Shown: in pieces, positions 7,701-15,426 of the stretch | Position numbering within the stretch: position 1 is the first letter of the stretch | Layout: every line of letters begins with the position of its first letter | Made by a program: the position numbers and the translations under genes | NCBI GenBank assembly: GCA_947628025.1 | Contig: CANQYH010000032.1 | Span: forward strand, 1-16,715 | Direction of reading: 5' to 3' | Length of the DNA: 16,715 nucleotides | Source: an uncultured Lachnospiraceae bacterium | GTDB lineage: Bacteria > Bacillota > Clostridia > Lachnospirales > Lachnospiraceae | Notes under the pieces: model-generated | The model's input: the letters and a program-made list of their open reading frames with translations, nothing else | Database searches by the model: none | Told to the model about the DNA's origin: nothing

Positions 7701-9076
7701 ACACAGTACTGAAGATCGACGAGGTGAACAATCTGGGCGCCGCCAGAATCCGCGTGCGTTCCCTGATCGCCGCCCTCCGGGTGCGGGACAAAAACCATTT
7801 CCGCCGGAAAGTCGTTTCCAGCGCCTATAACCGGGCGCTGTTTACGAAAGAGATGAAAAAGACCTACACGATCCTGTGCCCACAGATGTCGCCGATCCAT
7901 TTCGAACTGCTGGAACCGGCGGTGCGCTCGTTCGGCTATCAGGCGGTCGTGCTGCAGAACCATAACCGCAGCGCCGTCGACGTAGGCCTCCAGTATGTCA
8001 ATAACGACGCCTGCTATCCGTCGCTGATCGTCATCGGCCAGATCATGGAAGCGCTGCTGTCCGGCAAATACGACCTGGACCACACGGCCGTGATCATGAC
8101 GCAGACCGGCGGCGGCTGCCGCGCCTCCAATTACATCGGCTTTATCCGCCGCGCGCTGGAAAAAGCGGGGATGTCCCAGATCCCGGTGATCTCCTTAAAC
8201 CTCAACGGCATGGAACATAACCCGGGCTTCTCGTTTACGCCGGCTCTGCTCATCAAAGCCCTGCAGGCGCTGGTATACGGCGACGTGTTCATGCGGGTAC
8301 TCTACGCCACCCGGCCCTACGAAGCGGAGCCCGGCTCCGCCAATGCGCTCCACGAGAAATGGAAAGAGCGCTGCATCCAGGCCCTGACAAAGAAAAGCCC
8401 GTCCATGGTGGAATTTAACCGCAACGTCCGGGGCATCATCCGGGATTTCGACCGTCTGCCCCGGCTGGACATCCGCAAACCGCGGGTCGGCGTCGTCGGC
8501 GAGATCCTCGTGAAGTTCTCGCCGCTGGCCAATAACCATATCGTAGAACTGCTGGAATCGGAGGGCGCCGAGGCTGTAGTGCCGGACCTGATCGATTTCT
8601 TCCTGTACTGTTTCTACAACAGCAACTTCAAGGCGGAGCATTTGGGCGGCCGCGCCTCTTCCGCCCGCGTCTGCAACATGGCCATCTCCGTCCTGGAATA
8701 CCTGCGCAAAACGGCCCGCACGGAGCTGATAAAAAGCGAACATTTCGCGCCCCAGGCCAAGATCGACAAGCTGGCCCATATGGCCGAGGATTTCGTTTCC
8801 CTGGGCAATCAGACCGGCGAGGGGTGGTTTTTGACCGGCGAGATGCTGGAGCTGATCCAAAGCGGCGTGAACAACATCGTCTGCACCCAGCCCTTCGGCT
8901 GTCTGCCCAACCATATCGTCGGGAAAGGCGTGATCAAGGAACTGCGCAGATCGTACCCGCAGTCCAATATCATCGCCGTGGACTACGATCCGGGCGCCAG
9001 CGAGGTGAACCAGCTGAACCGGATCAAGCTGATGCTGGCGACAGCGCAGAAGAATTTAAACGCAGAGAAGCTGTAA
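4709..9076 (+). CDS. Fused CoA-dehydratase activase (two BadF/HgdC-type domains) plus dehydratase-like halves
   Basis: 1455 residues. Two ASKHA/BadF-type ATPase domains come first. Domain 1 (about 4-270) has LGIDIGSTTVK, IELGGEDAK, and cluster cysteines in ICAGGTGSF (Cys132) and AARCGVF (Cys171). Domain 2 (about 327-585) has LGIDAGSTTTK, LDIGGQDMK, EACSSGCGSF (Cys451) and SRCTVF (Cys490). In HgdC-type activators the matching cysteines of two subunits hold one [4Fe-4S] cluster, so here both halves may sit in one chain. A Cys cluster follows (Cys611, 614, 618, 637). The rest holds DUF2229/HgdB-like regions, apparently twice: ESECYPAKLAHGH (725-737) with SFGCGLDA (974-981), and NDACYPSLIV (1100-1109) with PFGCLPNHI (1395-1403). 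A low-complexity linker lies at about 819-850. The likely role is ATP-driven low-potential electron transfer to a radical or double-cubane reductase site; the substrate is unknown. Cytosolic. Genes with this domain order are known as uncharacterised in Firmicutes. Confidence 0.88.
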   Translation: MNQYLTLGIDIGSTTVKAVVAAPNEAAENGSYEILFADYERHYANIQDTLAALLKKAREALGSVTLHPMITGSGGLTLSRHLDIPFVQEVVAVASALTDYAPRTDVAIELGGEDAKIIYFTGGIDQRMNGICAGGTGSFIDQMASLLQTDAAGLNEYAKGYQMIYPIAARCGVFAKSDIQPLINEGATREDLAASIFQAVVNQTISGLACGKPIRGNVAFLGGPLHFLSELRQAFIRTLHLTGDQIIAPEHSHLFAALGAAMNHQEDVTVSLDALIDRLENGIRMASEIKRMAPLFSSQAEYDEFLARHNKHRVKTARLADYEGDCYLGIDAGSTTTKVALVGKDGSLLYDFYSNNNGSPLATAIRAMREIRALLPPNARIAYSCSTGYGEALLKAAFLLDEGEVETISHYYAAKFFEPDVDCILDIGGQDMKCIRIKDNSVDSVQLNEACSSGCGSFIETFAKSLNYGVEEFAKEALFAPNPTDLGSRCTVFMNSNVKQAQKEGASVADISAGLAYSVIKNALYKVIKITSPADLGSNVVVQGGTFYNDAVLRSFERISGCEAVRPDIAGIMGAFGAALIARERHEGQATTMMSLDDIVHLHYQTSMARCKGCTNHCVLTVNKFGGGRQFISGNRCEKGLGKEKVRHEIPNLFDYKYHRIFDYEPLPEDQAPRGVIGIPRVLNFYENYPFWATFFRELGFRVVLSPQSTRDIYELGIESIPSESECYPAKLAHGHVAWLIKQGVKTIFYPCIPYERNEQPGAGNHYNCPMVTSYAENIKNNMEELEENQIRFLNPFMAFTDEEILTKQLTTEFMKEFGPGKEASSGEKGGSGPADAERTLPAGPNRVFGTAVPPMTEAEIRAAAHKAWLDLEQCRLDLQKKGAETIAWLKEHNRRGIVLAGRPYHIDPEIHHGIPEMIASYGMAVLTEDSVSHLGEVERPLIVTDQWMYHSRLYAAASCVKQNDCLDLIQLNSFGCGLDAVTTDQVHDILASAGKIYTVLKIDEVNNLGAARIRVRSLIAALRVRDKNHFRRKVVSSAYNRALFTKEMKKTYTILCPQMSPIHFELLEPAVRSFGYQAVVLQNHNRSAVDVGLQYVNNDACYPSLIVIGQIMEALLSGKYDLDHTAVIMTQTGGGCRASNYIGFIRRALEKAGMSQIPVISLNLNGMEHNPGFSFTPALLIKALQALVYGDVFMRVLYATRPYEAEPGSANALHEKWKERCIQALTKKSPSMVEFNRNVRGIIRDFDRLPRLDIRKPRVGVVGEILVKFSPLANNHIVELLESEGAEAVVPDLIDFFLYCFYNSNFKAEHLGGRASSARVCNMAISVLEYLRKTARTELIKSEHFAPQAKIDKLAHMAEDFVSLGNQTGEGWFLTGEMLELIQSGVNNIVCTQPFGCLPNHIVGKGVIKELRRSYPQSNIIAVDYDPGASEVNQLNRIKLMLATAQKNLNAEKL

Positions 9077-9101
9077 ACAGCCGTTTTTAGAAAGAGGTTT
9101 T

Positions 9102-10580
9102 ATGAGCAAGACAGCTGCAAGATCATGGAAGCATATCTTTGTCCCGCTGCTGACGCTTACGCTTACATTTTTATTTACTCTGACTGTTTCCGCCGGCAGC
9201 CGGATCTACGGCAATCTGGCAGACGCCGCGGCCTATTTCCGCGGACAGGCCGATCACTGGCCCCGCGAGATCACCGTCAGGATCTCCGCCGGCGCTTTTC
9301 CGGAGTATGTGACTACGGATTGGGGCGCATGGCACGAATTTCGCTACGAGTTTGTGATGAGAGACGAAAAGTCCGGACCGCACGAAATGCTTTGGCACTA
9401 TGGGATCACCGGAACCAGTGGGAACGAATACATCTCCTGCGGCAGCACAGAGCTGAAACACGACGGATCCGGCAGCTACTATGAACTGGTCTACCGCAGT
9501 TCGATCAGCCGGGAAGAAGCCAACGCCATCGACGAAGCCGCCATGCAGGTCATCGATTCTCTCGGCATCCGGGAAGCGACCGACTTCGAAAAGATCAAGG
9601 CCGTATACGACTGGCTGCGCGAAGAAGTCGTTTATGGCGGCGGAGAAACCGAATACATCGACCAGACCGCTTACAGCGCCCTCGTAAATCACAGAGCGAT
9701 CTGTGCGGGATACAGTCTGGCTTTCTGCCGGATCATGGAGTTTCTGGGCATCGACGCGCACTACATTTCCGGGCAGGGCCGGCCGGAAGCCACGCTGGGG
9801 CATGTCTGGAACATTGTCAGGCTGAATGGCCAATACTATAACCTTGACGCCACCTGGGACGCGGAACTGGACCGGTACCGTTATTTTCTGACGAACGAAG
9901 AAACCTTTTCCTGCGGCGGCACCTACCATGTACGGGACGCCATTTTCCAGAGAGACGCGTTTATGCAGAAATATCCCATGTCCCCCGACAATTATCTGCG
10001 CGACGGAGAGGGCGGATTCGGATACGCTGTTTTCGGCGACCGTTTCTCCAGTTTCTCCGCCTGGGCCCGGGACAGCGTCGTCCATCTGAACTGGAGTGCC
10101 GTCGAGGGGGTATCCGATTATTACGTGGATTTCTTTGATACGAACAGCGGCAGCTGGAAAACGTTTGGCCTGAACCGTCTTCAGACCTTTCAGTTCGCCT
10201 CTTCCGACGGACAGCCCTGCACGCTGCGGATCCGGACCGGCACGGGGATCTTATCGCAGGAACTGACGATCACCCCTGACGCGGAACAGACCGTATCCGA
10301 GGGGACCGTCTACCCGTCCGTTCCGTTCATCACATTCTGCCGAAATGCCGGCCCGGGCTGCGTATCGCTGCGCTGGGTCGGGTCCGACGAAGCGGAAAAA
10401 TATACCGTTTACACCATGAATTACGACGGCAGTTTTCAAGCGTTCTATGAATCGGAACGTCCCGAGACCGTGATCACCGGGCTCCCATCCGGAGAGACCT
10501 GCTATTTCTGGATCTGCGCGCACAGTCAGGTACTGACCACTTTTCCCGAATGCAGGTCGGCCCACGCGGTTATCGAATAG
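9102..10580 (+). CDS. Secreted transglutaminase-fold protein with two fibronectin-III-like domains
   Basis: 492 residues. The N-terminus has a basic start and a hydrophobic stretch (about 11-30) ending VSA, a typical signal peptide with cleavage near residue 31. A transglutaminase-like core lies at about 160-265 with the triad Cys201 (RAICAGYS), His234 (LGHVWNIV) and Asp249 (YNLDATWD). Two beta-rich segments follow, at about 325-390 (VVHLNWSAVEGVSDYYVDF) and 418-478 (VSLRWVGSDEAEKYTVYT); both look like fibronectin type III domains. Members of this bacterial group are usually secreted or wall-associated peptidases or crosslinkers with unknown targets. The ATG at 9102 has AAAGAGG 4 bases upstream, slightly close. 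It lies 25 bases after the activase fusion gene and ahead of a terminator, so the two are probably co-transcribed, although no functional link is obvious. Confidence 0.85.
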   Translation: MSKTAARSWKHIFVPLLTLTLTFLFTLTVSAGSRIYGNLADAAAYFRGQADHWPREITVRISAGAFPEYVTTDWGAWHEFRYEFVMRDEKSGPHEMLWHYGITGTSGNEYISCGSTELKHDGSGSYYELVYRSSISREEANAIDEAAMQVIDSLGIREATDFEKIKAVYDWLREEVVYGGGETEYIDQTAYSALVNHRAICAGYSLAFCRIMEFLGIDAHYISGQGRPEATLGHVWNIVRLNGQYYNLDATWDAELDRYRYFLTNEETFSCGGTYHVRDAIFQRDAFMQKYPMSPDNYLRDGEGGFGYAVFGDRFSSFSAWARDSVVHLNWSAVEGVSDYYVDFFDTNSGSWKTFGLNRLQTFQFASSDGQPCTLRIRTGTGILSQELTITPDAEQTVSEGTVYPSVPFITFCRNAGPGCVSLRWVGSDEAEKYTVYTMNYDGSFQAFYESERPETVITGLPSGETCYFWICAHSQVLTTFPECRSAHAVIE

Positions 10581-10602
10581 CCTCTGAAACATCCGAAAAA
10601 TC

Positions 10603-10641
10603 AAAAAGGACTCCTGCAGGATCGCAGCAGTCCTTTTTTTT
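10603..10641. terminator. Bidirectional terminator between the transglutaminase gene and glyA
   Basis: AAAAAGGACT (10603-10612) pairs with AGTCCTTTTT (10629-10638). The loop holds an inner CTGC/GCAG pairing, and the T-run continues to 10641. It lies 22 bases after the plus-strand stop and 29 bases after the glyA stop on the minus strand, so it serves both converging units. Confidence 0.92.
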
Positions 10642-10670
10642 GCAGTTCCCCCGGCCGCCCTGTGCCGCCG

Positions 10671-11921
10671 TCATCCGGCGTAGATCGGGTACCGGTCGCA
10701 GATCTTTGTCACCTCGGCGCGGATATAATCTGCCTTTGCTTCGAAATCCGTCGCGGCCAGCCAGATACATTCCGCCACTTTCTCCATATCGTCCTCCACC
10801 AGGCCGCGGGAAGTCACGGCGGGCGTGCCGATCCGCACGCCGGAGGTCACGAACGGGCTCCTGGGATCGCCGGGAACCGCGTTTTTATTCAGCGTGATAT
10901 AGACCTGGTCGCAGCGGTTCTGCAGTTCCTTGCCGGAGATATCCATGCCCCGCAGGTCCACCAGCATCAGATGGTTGTCGGTACCGCCGGTCAGGATCTT
11001 AAAGCCCTGTCTCTGGAGGGCGTCCGCCAATGCTTTCGCGTTCTTCACGATCTGCTGCTGATAGGTCTTAAACTCCGGCTTTAACGCCTCGCCGAAGCAC
11101 ACGGCTTTCGCCGCGATCACATGCTCCAACGGCCCGCCCTGGGTGCCGGGGAAGATCGCCTTGTTGAAATTAAACTTGTCCGCCGCGGCCTTATTCGCCA
11201 GGATCATGCCGCCCCTGGGCCCGCGCAGCGTCTTGTGGGTCGTCGTCGTCACCACGTCGGCGTAAGGGATCGGGCTGGGATGAACGCCCGCCGCCACCAG
11301 TCCGGCGATATGGGCCATATCCACCATCAGGTACGCGCCGACCTTATCCGCCACCTCGCGGAAGCGCTTAAAATCGATGACCCGCCCGTACGCGCTGGCG
11401 CCCGCCAGGATCATCTTCGGCTTACATTCCAGAGCGATGCGCTCCATCTCGTCATAATCCAGGAACCCGTTCTCATCGACGCCGTAGGGAACCATATGGA
11501 AATACATGCCGGAAAAATTCACGGGACTCCCGTGGGACAGATGGCCGCCCTGGTCCAGGTTCATGCCCATGAACGTGTCGCCGGGTTTCAGCATCGCCAG
11601 AAATACCGCCATGTTGGCCTGCGCGCCGGAATGGGGCTGCACATTGGCGTAATCGCAGCCGAACAGTTTTTTCGCCCGCTCGATGGCCAGCGTCTCCACC
11701 ACGTCGATATACTCGCAGCCGCCGTAATAGCGCTTGCCGGAATATCCCTCCGCGTATTTATTCGTCAGCACCGTCCCCATGGCCGCCATCACGGCCTCCG
11801 ACACGATGTTCTCCGACGCGATCAGCTCCAGGTTCCTCCTCTGGCGGGCCGCCTCCTGCTTAATGGCTGCTCCGACTTCCGGATCCTGCTGCTCAATAAA
11901 ATCCATCACCTGATTTACCAT
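10671..11921 (-). CDS. glyA: Serine hydroxymethyltransferase
   Basis: PLP enzyme that converts serine and tetrahydrofolate to glycine and 5,10-methylene-tetrahydrofolate, the main one-carbon source; cytosolic. At 416 residues it has the usual bacterial length. Signatures are LIASENIVS (33-41), NKYAEGYSGKRYYGG (54-68), NVQPHSGAQAN (93-103), VDMAHIAGLVAAGVHPSP (200-217) and the PLP lysine in TTTTHKTLRGPRGG (Lys230). The C-terminal half keeps the RIGTPAVTSRG segment. ATG at 11921 has AGGA 7 bases upstream. It stands alone between its own promoter and the terminator at 10603-10641. No riboswitch fits in the leader of roughly 25 bases. Confidence 0.98.
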   Translation of the reverse strand: MVNQVMDFIEQQDPEVGAAIKQEAARQRRNLELIASENIVSEAVMAAMGTVLTNKYAEGYSGKRYYGGCEYIDVVETLAIERAKKLFGCDYANVQPHSGAQANMAVFLAMLKPGDTFMGMNLDQGGHLSHGSPVNFSGMYFHMVPYGVDENGFLDYDEMERIALECKPKMILAGASAYGRVIDFKRFREVADKVGAYLMVDMAHIAGLVAAGVHPSPIPYADVVTTTTHKTLRGPRGGMILANKAAADKFNFNKAIFPGTQGGPLEHVIAAKAVCFGEALKPEFKTYQQQIVKNAKALADALQRQGFKILTGGTDNHLMLVDLRGMDISGKELQNRCDQVYITLNKNAVPGDPRSPFVTSGVRIGTPAVTSRGLVEDDMEKVAECIWLAATDFEAKADYIRAEVTKICDRYPIYAG

Positions 11922-11953
11922 ATCATTTCCTGCCTTTCTGCGCGGTTTTTCCT

Positions 11954-11982
11954 ATTATATCCAATCGTATGGGAATTTTCAA
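11954..11982 (-). promoter_or_regulatory. Sigma-A promoter of glyA
   Basis: On the minus strand TTGAAA (11977-11982), a 17-base spacer and TATAAT (11954-11959). The predicted start of transcription is near 11947, giving a leader of about 25 bases with the ribosome binding site inside. It lies in the 119-base gap after recJ. Confidence 0.9.
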
Positions 11983-12040
11983 CCCTGTGTTTTCCGTCAC
12001 GGCCGTTTTCGAAGCGCGCCGCCCGGGTCCCTGCCGCCGC

Positions 12041-13753
12041 TTACGCGAATTTCCACTCTTTCAGCACCGGCTGGATCGATCGGCTGCCGTTGTATTCATG
12101 GATCGTGGGATAATAGATCGCATCCATCGCGCGGCTCTCTCCCATCTCCTCCAGGAACGCATCGCCGTCGGTAAAGGCCATGGCCTCCACCGGCGTGCCC
12201 GTGGGCGTCACCAGAGAAAGCCGGACCGCGTTGCGGTTCTTTCCCATTACCCTGACGTTTCGGATCCGCAGGTTCTTCTGGGCAAACTGGGGCTTCTCGT
12301 TCCCATTGCCGAACGGCTCCAGCAGTTCCAGCTCACGGATCAGAGCTTCTGTGACGTAGTCCATGGGCATGGGCACATCGATCCACAGCCGCGGCACGAA
12401 ATCGTCCTCTGTCAGGCGCGCCCGCTCGTTCAGCGCCCGCCGCAGCCGCTCCACGTTCGCTTCCTCCGCCATCGAGAGCCCCGCAGCCATCGGATGGCCG
12501 CCGAATTTTGTAAACAGTTCTCTGACCTCGCAGAGGGCCGCAAACATATGGTAGGCCTCGATGGAACGGCCGGACCCTTTCACGCCGTCCTCGGACTTCG
12601 TGATGACGAACGACGGTTTATTATACTGCTCCCGCAGCCGTCCCGCGATGATGCCCGCCAGAGACTCATGGCAGTCCGGCAGATACACCACCAGCACCTT
12701 ATCGTCCCGATAGTGCGCCTCCACCTGCTCCGACGCCTGCTTCACGCCCTGGAGCGTCATGTCTTTCCGCTGGTCGTTGAGCAGCTTCAGCTCCAACGCC
12801 AGGGTATCCGCTTCCGCCTCGTCCCGGCACAAAAGCAGCTGCAGGGCCAGCTTCGCCGTCTGCAGCCTGCCGCTGGCGTTCAGGCAGGGGCCGACCACAA
12901 ATCCGATATGATAGGCGGTCAGATGTCCGATATCCAGCTCATTTTTCTCCACCAGCTTCCGCAAGCCCACGCTCTTCGTCCGGGCGATCTGTTTCAGCCC
13001 CTCTTTCACCAGGATCCGGTTCTCGTCCCGCAGCCGCATCACGTCGCCCACGGTTGCGATCGCCGCAAATTCCAGCATATCCTCCCATTCTTTCATCGGG
13101 ATACGGGCCCGCTCGTAGAGGATCTGGATCAATTTATAGGCCACCACGGCCCCGCAGATCTCTTTCCACGGATACGCGCAGCCGGACTGCTTCGGATTCA
13201 CGATCGCCGCGGCCCACGGCAGGATGTCGCGCCCCTGCTCATCTTGGGGAATGTCGTGGTGATCGGTGATGATCACCGTCATGCCGGACTGCCTGGCGTA
13301 TTCCATCTGTGCCACCGCCGAAATCCCGTTGTCGCAGGTCAGGACCGTATCGACGCCGTCCGCGGCCGCCGCCTCAATGATCTGCTCATTGATCCCGTAA
13401 CCGTCCCTGATGCGGTCCGGGATCTCATAATCCACGCGTGCCCCCAGCCGCGTCAGCGCCTGATACAAAAGATACGTCGAACAGACCCCGTCGATATCAT
13501 AATCTCCCACGATACGGATCCGCTTTCTCTCCGCGATCTTTTGAAGCAGCAGTTCCGCCGCCTTATCCGCGTCCTTCAGCAGGTGGGGAGAATAAAAATC
13601 CCGCCGGGTACCGTAAAGATACCTCCGTATCTCTTCCTCGCCGCACACGTCCCGGTTGCGGATCACCCTGGCCGTCACCGGATCGATGCCGTACCGCCTG
13701 GCTATGCCGTCAAAATCCGCCTTTTTCGTATAAAGCATCCATTTCGCTGTCAT
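12041..13753 (-). CDS. recJ: Single-stranded-DNA-specific exonuclease RecJ
   Basis: 5'-3' single-strand DNA exonuclease for recombination and repair. The 570 residues are close to the short E. coli-type RecJ, without the C-terminal extension of Bacillus. DHH-domain motifs are VGDYDIDGV (82-90), TCDNGIS (139-145) and the DHH motif in ITDHHDI (162-168), all metal-binding. VVGPCLNASGRL and FGGHPMAAGLS (in the C-terminal half) belong to the DHHA1 part, followed by an OB-like region with FGNGNEKPQF and VRVMGKNRNAVRLSL. ATG at 13753 is preceded by GAGG at about 9 bases. It lies 60 bases after the YgjP-like gene and is probably in the same operon. No clear intrinsic terminator follows it; the next element is the glyA promoter. 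Confidence 0.95.
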   Translation of the reverse strand: MTAKWMLYTKKADFDGIARRYGIDPVTARVIRNRDVCGEEEIRRYLYGTRRDFYSPHLLKDADKAAELLLQKIAERKRIRIVGDYDIDGVCSTYLLYQALTRLGARVDYEIPDRIRDGYGINEQIIEAAAADGVDTVLTCDNGISAVAQMEYARQSGMTVIITDHHDIPQDEQGRDILPWAAAIVNPKQSGCAYPWKEICGAVVAYKLIQILYERARIPMKEWEDMLEFAAIATVGDVMRLRDENRILVKEGLKQIARTKSVGLRKLVEKNELDIGHLTAYHIGFVVGPCLNASGRLQTAKLALQLLLCRDEAEADTLALELKLLNDQRKDMTLQGVKQASEQVEAHYRDDKVLVVYLPDCHESLAGIIAGRLREQYNKPSFVITKSEDGVKGSGRSIEAYHMFAALCEVRELFTKFGGHPMAAGLSMAEEANVERLRRALNERARLTEDDFVPRLWIDVPMPMDYVTEALIRELELLEPFGNGNEKPQFAQKNLRIRNVRVMGKNRNAVRLSLVTPTGTPVEAMAFTDGDAFLEEMGESRAMDAIYYPTIHEYNGSRSIQPVLKEWKFA

Positions 13754-13813
13754 GCTCCGCCCCCTCTTTGCCTGCCATGCTTCCCATATCCTGTCAAAAA
13801 CATCGCTCCCCGT

Positions 13814-14500
13814 TTACCCGTCTTCCCAATCCGGCGGGGCCGTCTGCGGATCCACATAACCCGCGTATTCTTTCAGGCGCTTCCGCCTCGCCGCGTAGTC
13901 CGGGATTTGTTCCTCCACGATCTTCCAGAAACGGGGAGAATGGTTCATCTCCCGGCGGTGAGCCAGTTCATGCACCACCACATAATCCTGCAGTTCCTCC
14001 GGCAGAAGCACCAGCACCCAATTAAAATTCAGGTTCCCTTTCGCGCTGCAGCTCCCCCAGCGGGTCGCCTGCTGCCGGATCGCGATCCTGCCGTAGGTCA
14101 CGCCCATCCGCGCCGCCCACCAGCCGGTTTTCTCCGTCAGCCCCCGGCGCGCTTTCTCCCGGTACTGCCGGATCTCCGCTTCCGTAAAAATGGGCCGCTC
14201 CTCCATCTGTTCCCGCACACCGGCCAGATGCTGCCGCACCCATTCTCCGTGTTCCTCCACAAAAGCCCGGACCTGCCGCAGGGGCATCCGCATGGGGCAG
14301 CGCACTTCCACCCGCCCGTCCCGCGTCACCTGAATGGACAAAGTCCTGCGGCGGGAACGGACGATCTCATAATCAAAGCCGTCCGCATGTTCCACTGCAG
14401 AAACAGACTTCTCCCGCACTTTTCCGCATCCGAAGACGCCCGCACCCGCGGTCTTTCCATCTTCCATTTGAGACAAGCCCCGCATATTTCCGCGGATCAC
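13814..14500 (-). CDS. YgjP-type (DUF45) zinc metallopeptidase-like protein
   Basis: 228 residues. The C-terminal half carries the family signature: RWGSCSAKGNLNFNW (147-161), then the zinc site VVVHELAHRREMNHSPRFW (174-192) with His177, Glu178, His181 and probably His187 as third ligand. No signal peptide or membrane segment is seen, so it is likely cytosolic. The family is widespread and its substrate is unsettled. The first codon is GTG at 14500, overlapping the stop of the upstream serine hydrolase as GTGA, which points to coupled translation. Later starts are possible: ATG at 14485 or at 14467, since residues before about 42 look unconserved. Followed by recJ after 60 bases. Confidence 0.85.
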   Translation of the reverse strand: MIRGNMRGLSQMEDGKTAGAGVFGCGKVREKSVSAVEHADGFDYEIVRSRRRTLSIQVTRDGRVEVRCPMRMPLRQVRAFVEEHGEWVRQHLAGVREQMEERPIFTEAEIRQYREKARRGLTEKTGWWAARMGVTYGRIAIRQQATRWGSCSAKGNLNFNWVLVLLPEELQDYVVVHELAHRREMNHSPRFWKIVEEQIPDYAARRKRLKEYAGYVDPQTAPPDWEDG

Positions 14501-15345
14501 AGCACGAACCGCCCCTCCAGCGCCAGGAACTGATCCAGCAGCATCCGGCTGATCCGTCCTCCGAACACCGTCGCCGGGTGTCCCGCATAATACATGGCGT
14601 CGCTGAAATTCTTATGCAGCATCACCAGCACATACGGACCGTACGGCGTGAAAATGATCCCTCCGTCGTTCCGGCAGGCGTTCATGCTCCCGCTCTTGGA
14701 TGCCACGCGGATCATCACATCGTCCGTATTGTCGCTGTCCATATAGTACGGGGGAAAATCCCGGGTCAGCATACTGTTGTAATGCTGCTTTTTCAGGATC
14801 TCCACCATCTGAGCGTCGGCCTCCGGGCTCAAAAGCTCTCCTTTCGCCAGCCGCGTATATATGCTGGCGTAGTCCCGCGGCGTCGTCGTGCCCAGCTTAT
14901 CATACTGATCGAAATGGATCGGATTGTGAAGCACCGTGTCCCGGCAGCCCAGCTTTTGGATGCAGGCATTGATCGTGTCCACACCCAGATAATCGATCAT
15001 AATATTGGTAGCAATGTTGTCGCTCACAATGATCATCAATGTCGCCACATCCTTGACCCGCAGCACCGCGCCCGGATCCAGGGCGCACAAAACGCCGCTG
15101 CCGTCCACCACATGTTCTTCCTTATAAGTAAGCAGTTCGTCCAGGCTGGCGCGCCCTTTCCCGATCTCATCAAACAGGCAGGCCAGGATATAGGTCTTCA
15201 CCGTACTGGCCGTCTCAAATTTTTCATCCGCTCCCATGGAAATGATATTCCCATGGAAATCGTCCGCATAGATCCCCACAAAGCCATCGTAACTTTTCAG
15301 CTCCGCCTCGATCCGCTTCTCCAGCGTCAGTCTCGCGTCCATCAT
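14497..15345 (-). CDS. Beta-lactamase/penicillin-binding-fold serine hydrolase without signal peptide
   Basis: 282 residues in the class A beta-lactamase/PBP-like superfamily. The three active-site motifs are present: S-x-x-K in ASTVKTY (Ser47, Lys50), SDN in IVSDNIATN (108-110) and K-S-G in ASKSGSM (217-219). TTTPRDYA (153-160) matches the TTP segment of class A enzymes, but the preceding E-x-x-L-N of the omega loop, which holds the deacylating Glu166, is not seen. It is therefore unlikely to be an efficient beta-lactamase; a peptidase or esterase role is more likely. No signal peptide is present, so it is probably cytosolic. The ATG at 15345 is chosen because AAGGAGG ends 8 bases upstream; the ATG at 15351 would leave only 2 bases and one at 15342 leaves 11. 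First gene of a unit with the YgjP-like gene and recJ. Confidence 0.83.
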   Translation of the reverse strand: MMDARLTLEKRIEAELKSYDGFVGIYADDFHGNIISMGADEKFETASTVKTYILACLFDEIGKGRASLDELLTYKEEHVVDGSGVLCALDPGAVLRVKDVATLMIIVSDNIATNIMIDYLGVDTINACIQKLGCRDTVLHNPIHFDQYDKLGTTTPRDYASIYTRLAKGELLSPEADAQMVEILKKQHYNSMLTRDFPPYYMDSDNTDDVMIRVASKSGSMNACRNDGGIIFTPYGPYVLVMLHKNFSDAMYYAGHPATVFGGRISRMLLDQFLALEGRFVL

Positions 15346-15426
15346 TCGCATTTCCTCCTTGCCGGATCCGCCGGAAACGGCCGTCTGCCGTCCGCGCAGG
15401 ATCCCGTCCCTTTTTTCCCGGTTCTC

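Noticed and set aside
8195..8914. 239-codon minus-strand frame inside the activase fusion gene
   Set aside because: Antisense shadow; the fusion protein keeps its family motifs throughout this stretch.
4709..9076. Frameshifted or chimeric assembly of several adjacent genes
   Set aside because: The frame is open for 1455 codons, with motifs in the order expected for a known fusion type and no internal start with a ribosome binding site that stood out.
10581..10670. Small RNA between the transglutaminase gene and glyA
   Set aside because: The only structure is the bidirectional terminator, and no promoter is visible in this gap.
11983..12040. Intrinsic terminator after recJ
   Set aside because: GC-rich partial stems exist but no U-run follows on the minus strand.
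11969..14533. 854-codon open frame on the plus strand, antisense to recJ and the YgjP-like gene
   Set aside because: It is full of His, Arg and Pro with no domain. It mirrors the GC-rich third positions of two clear minus-strand genes and crosses their boundaries.
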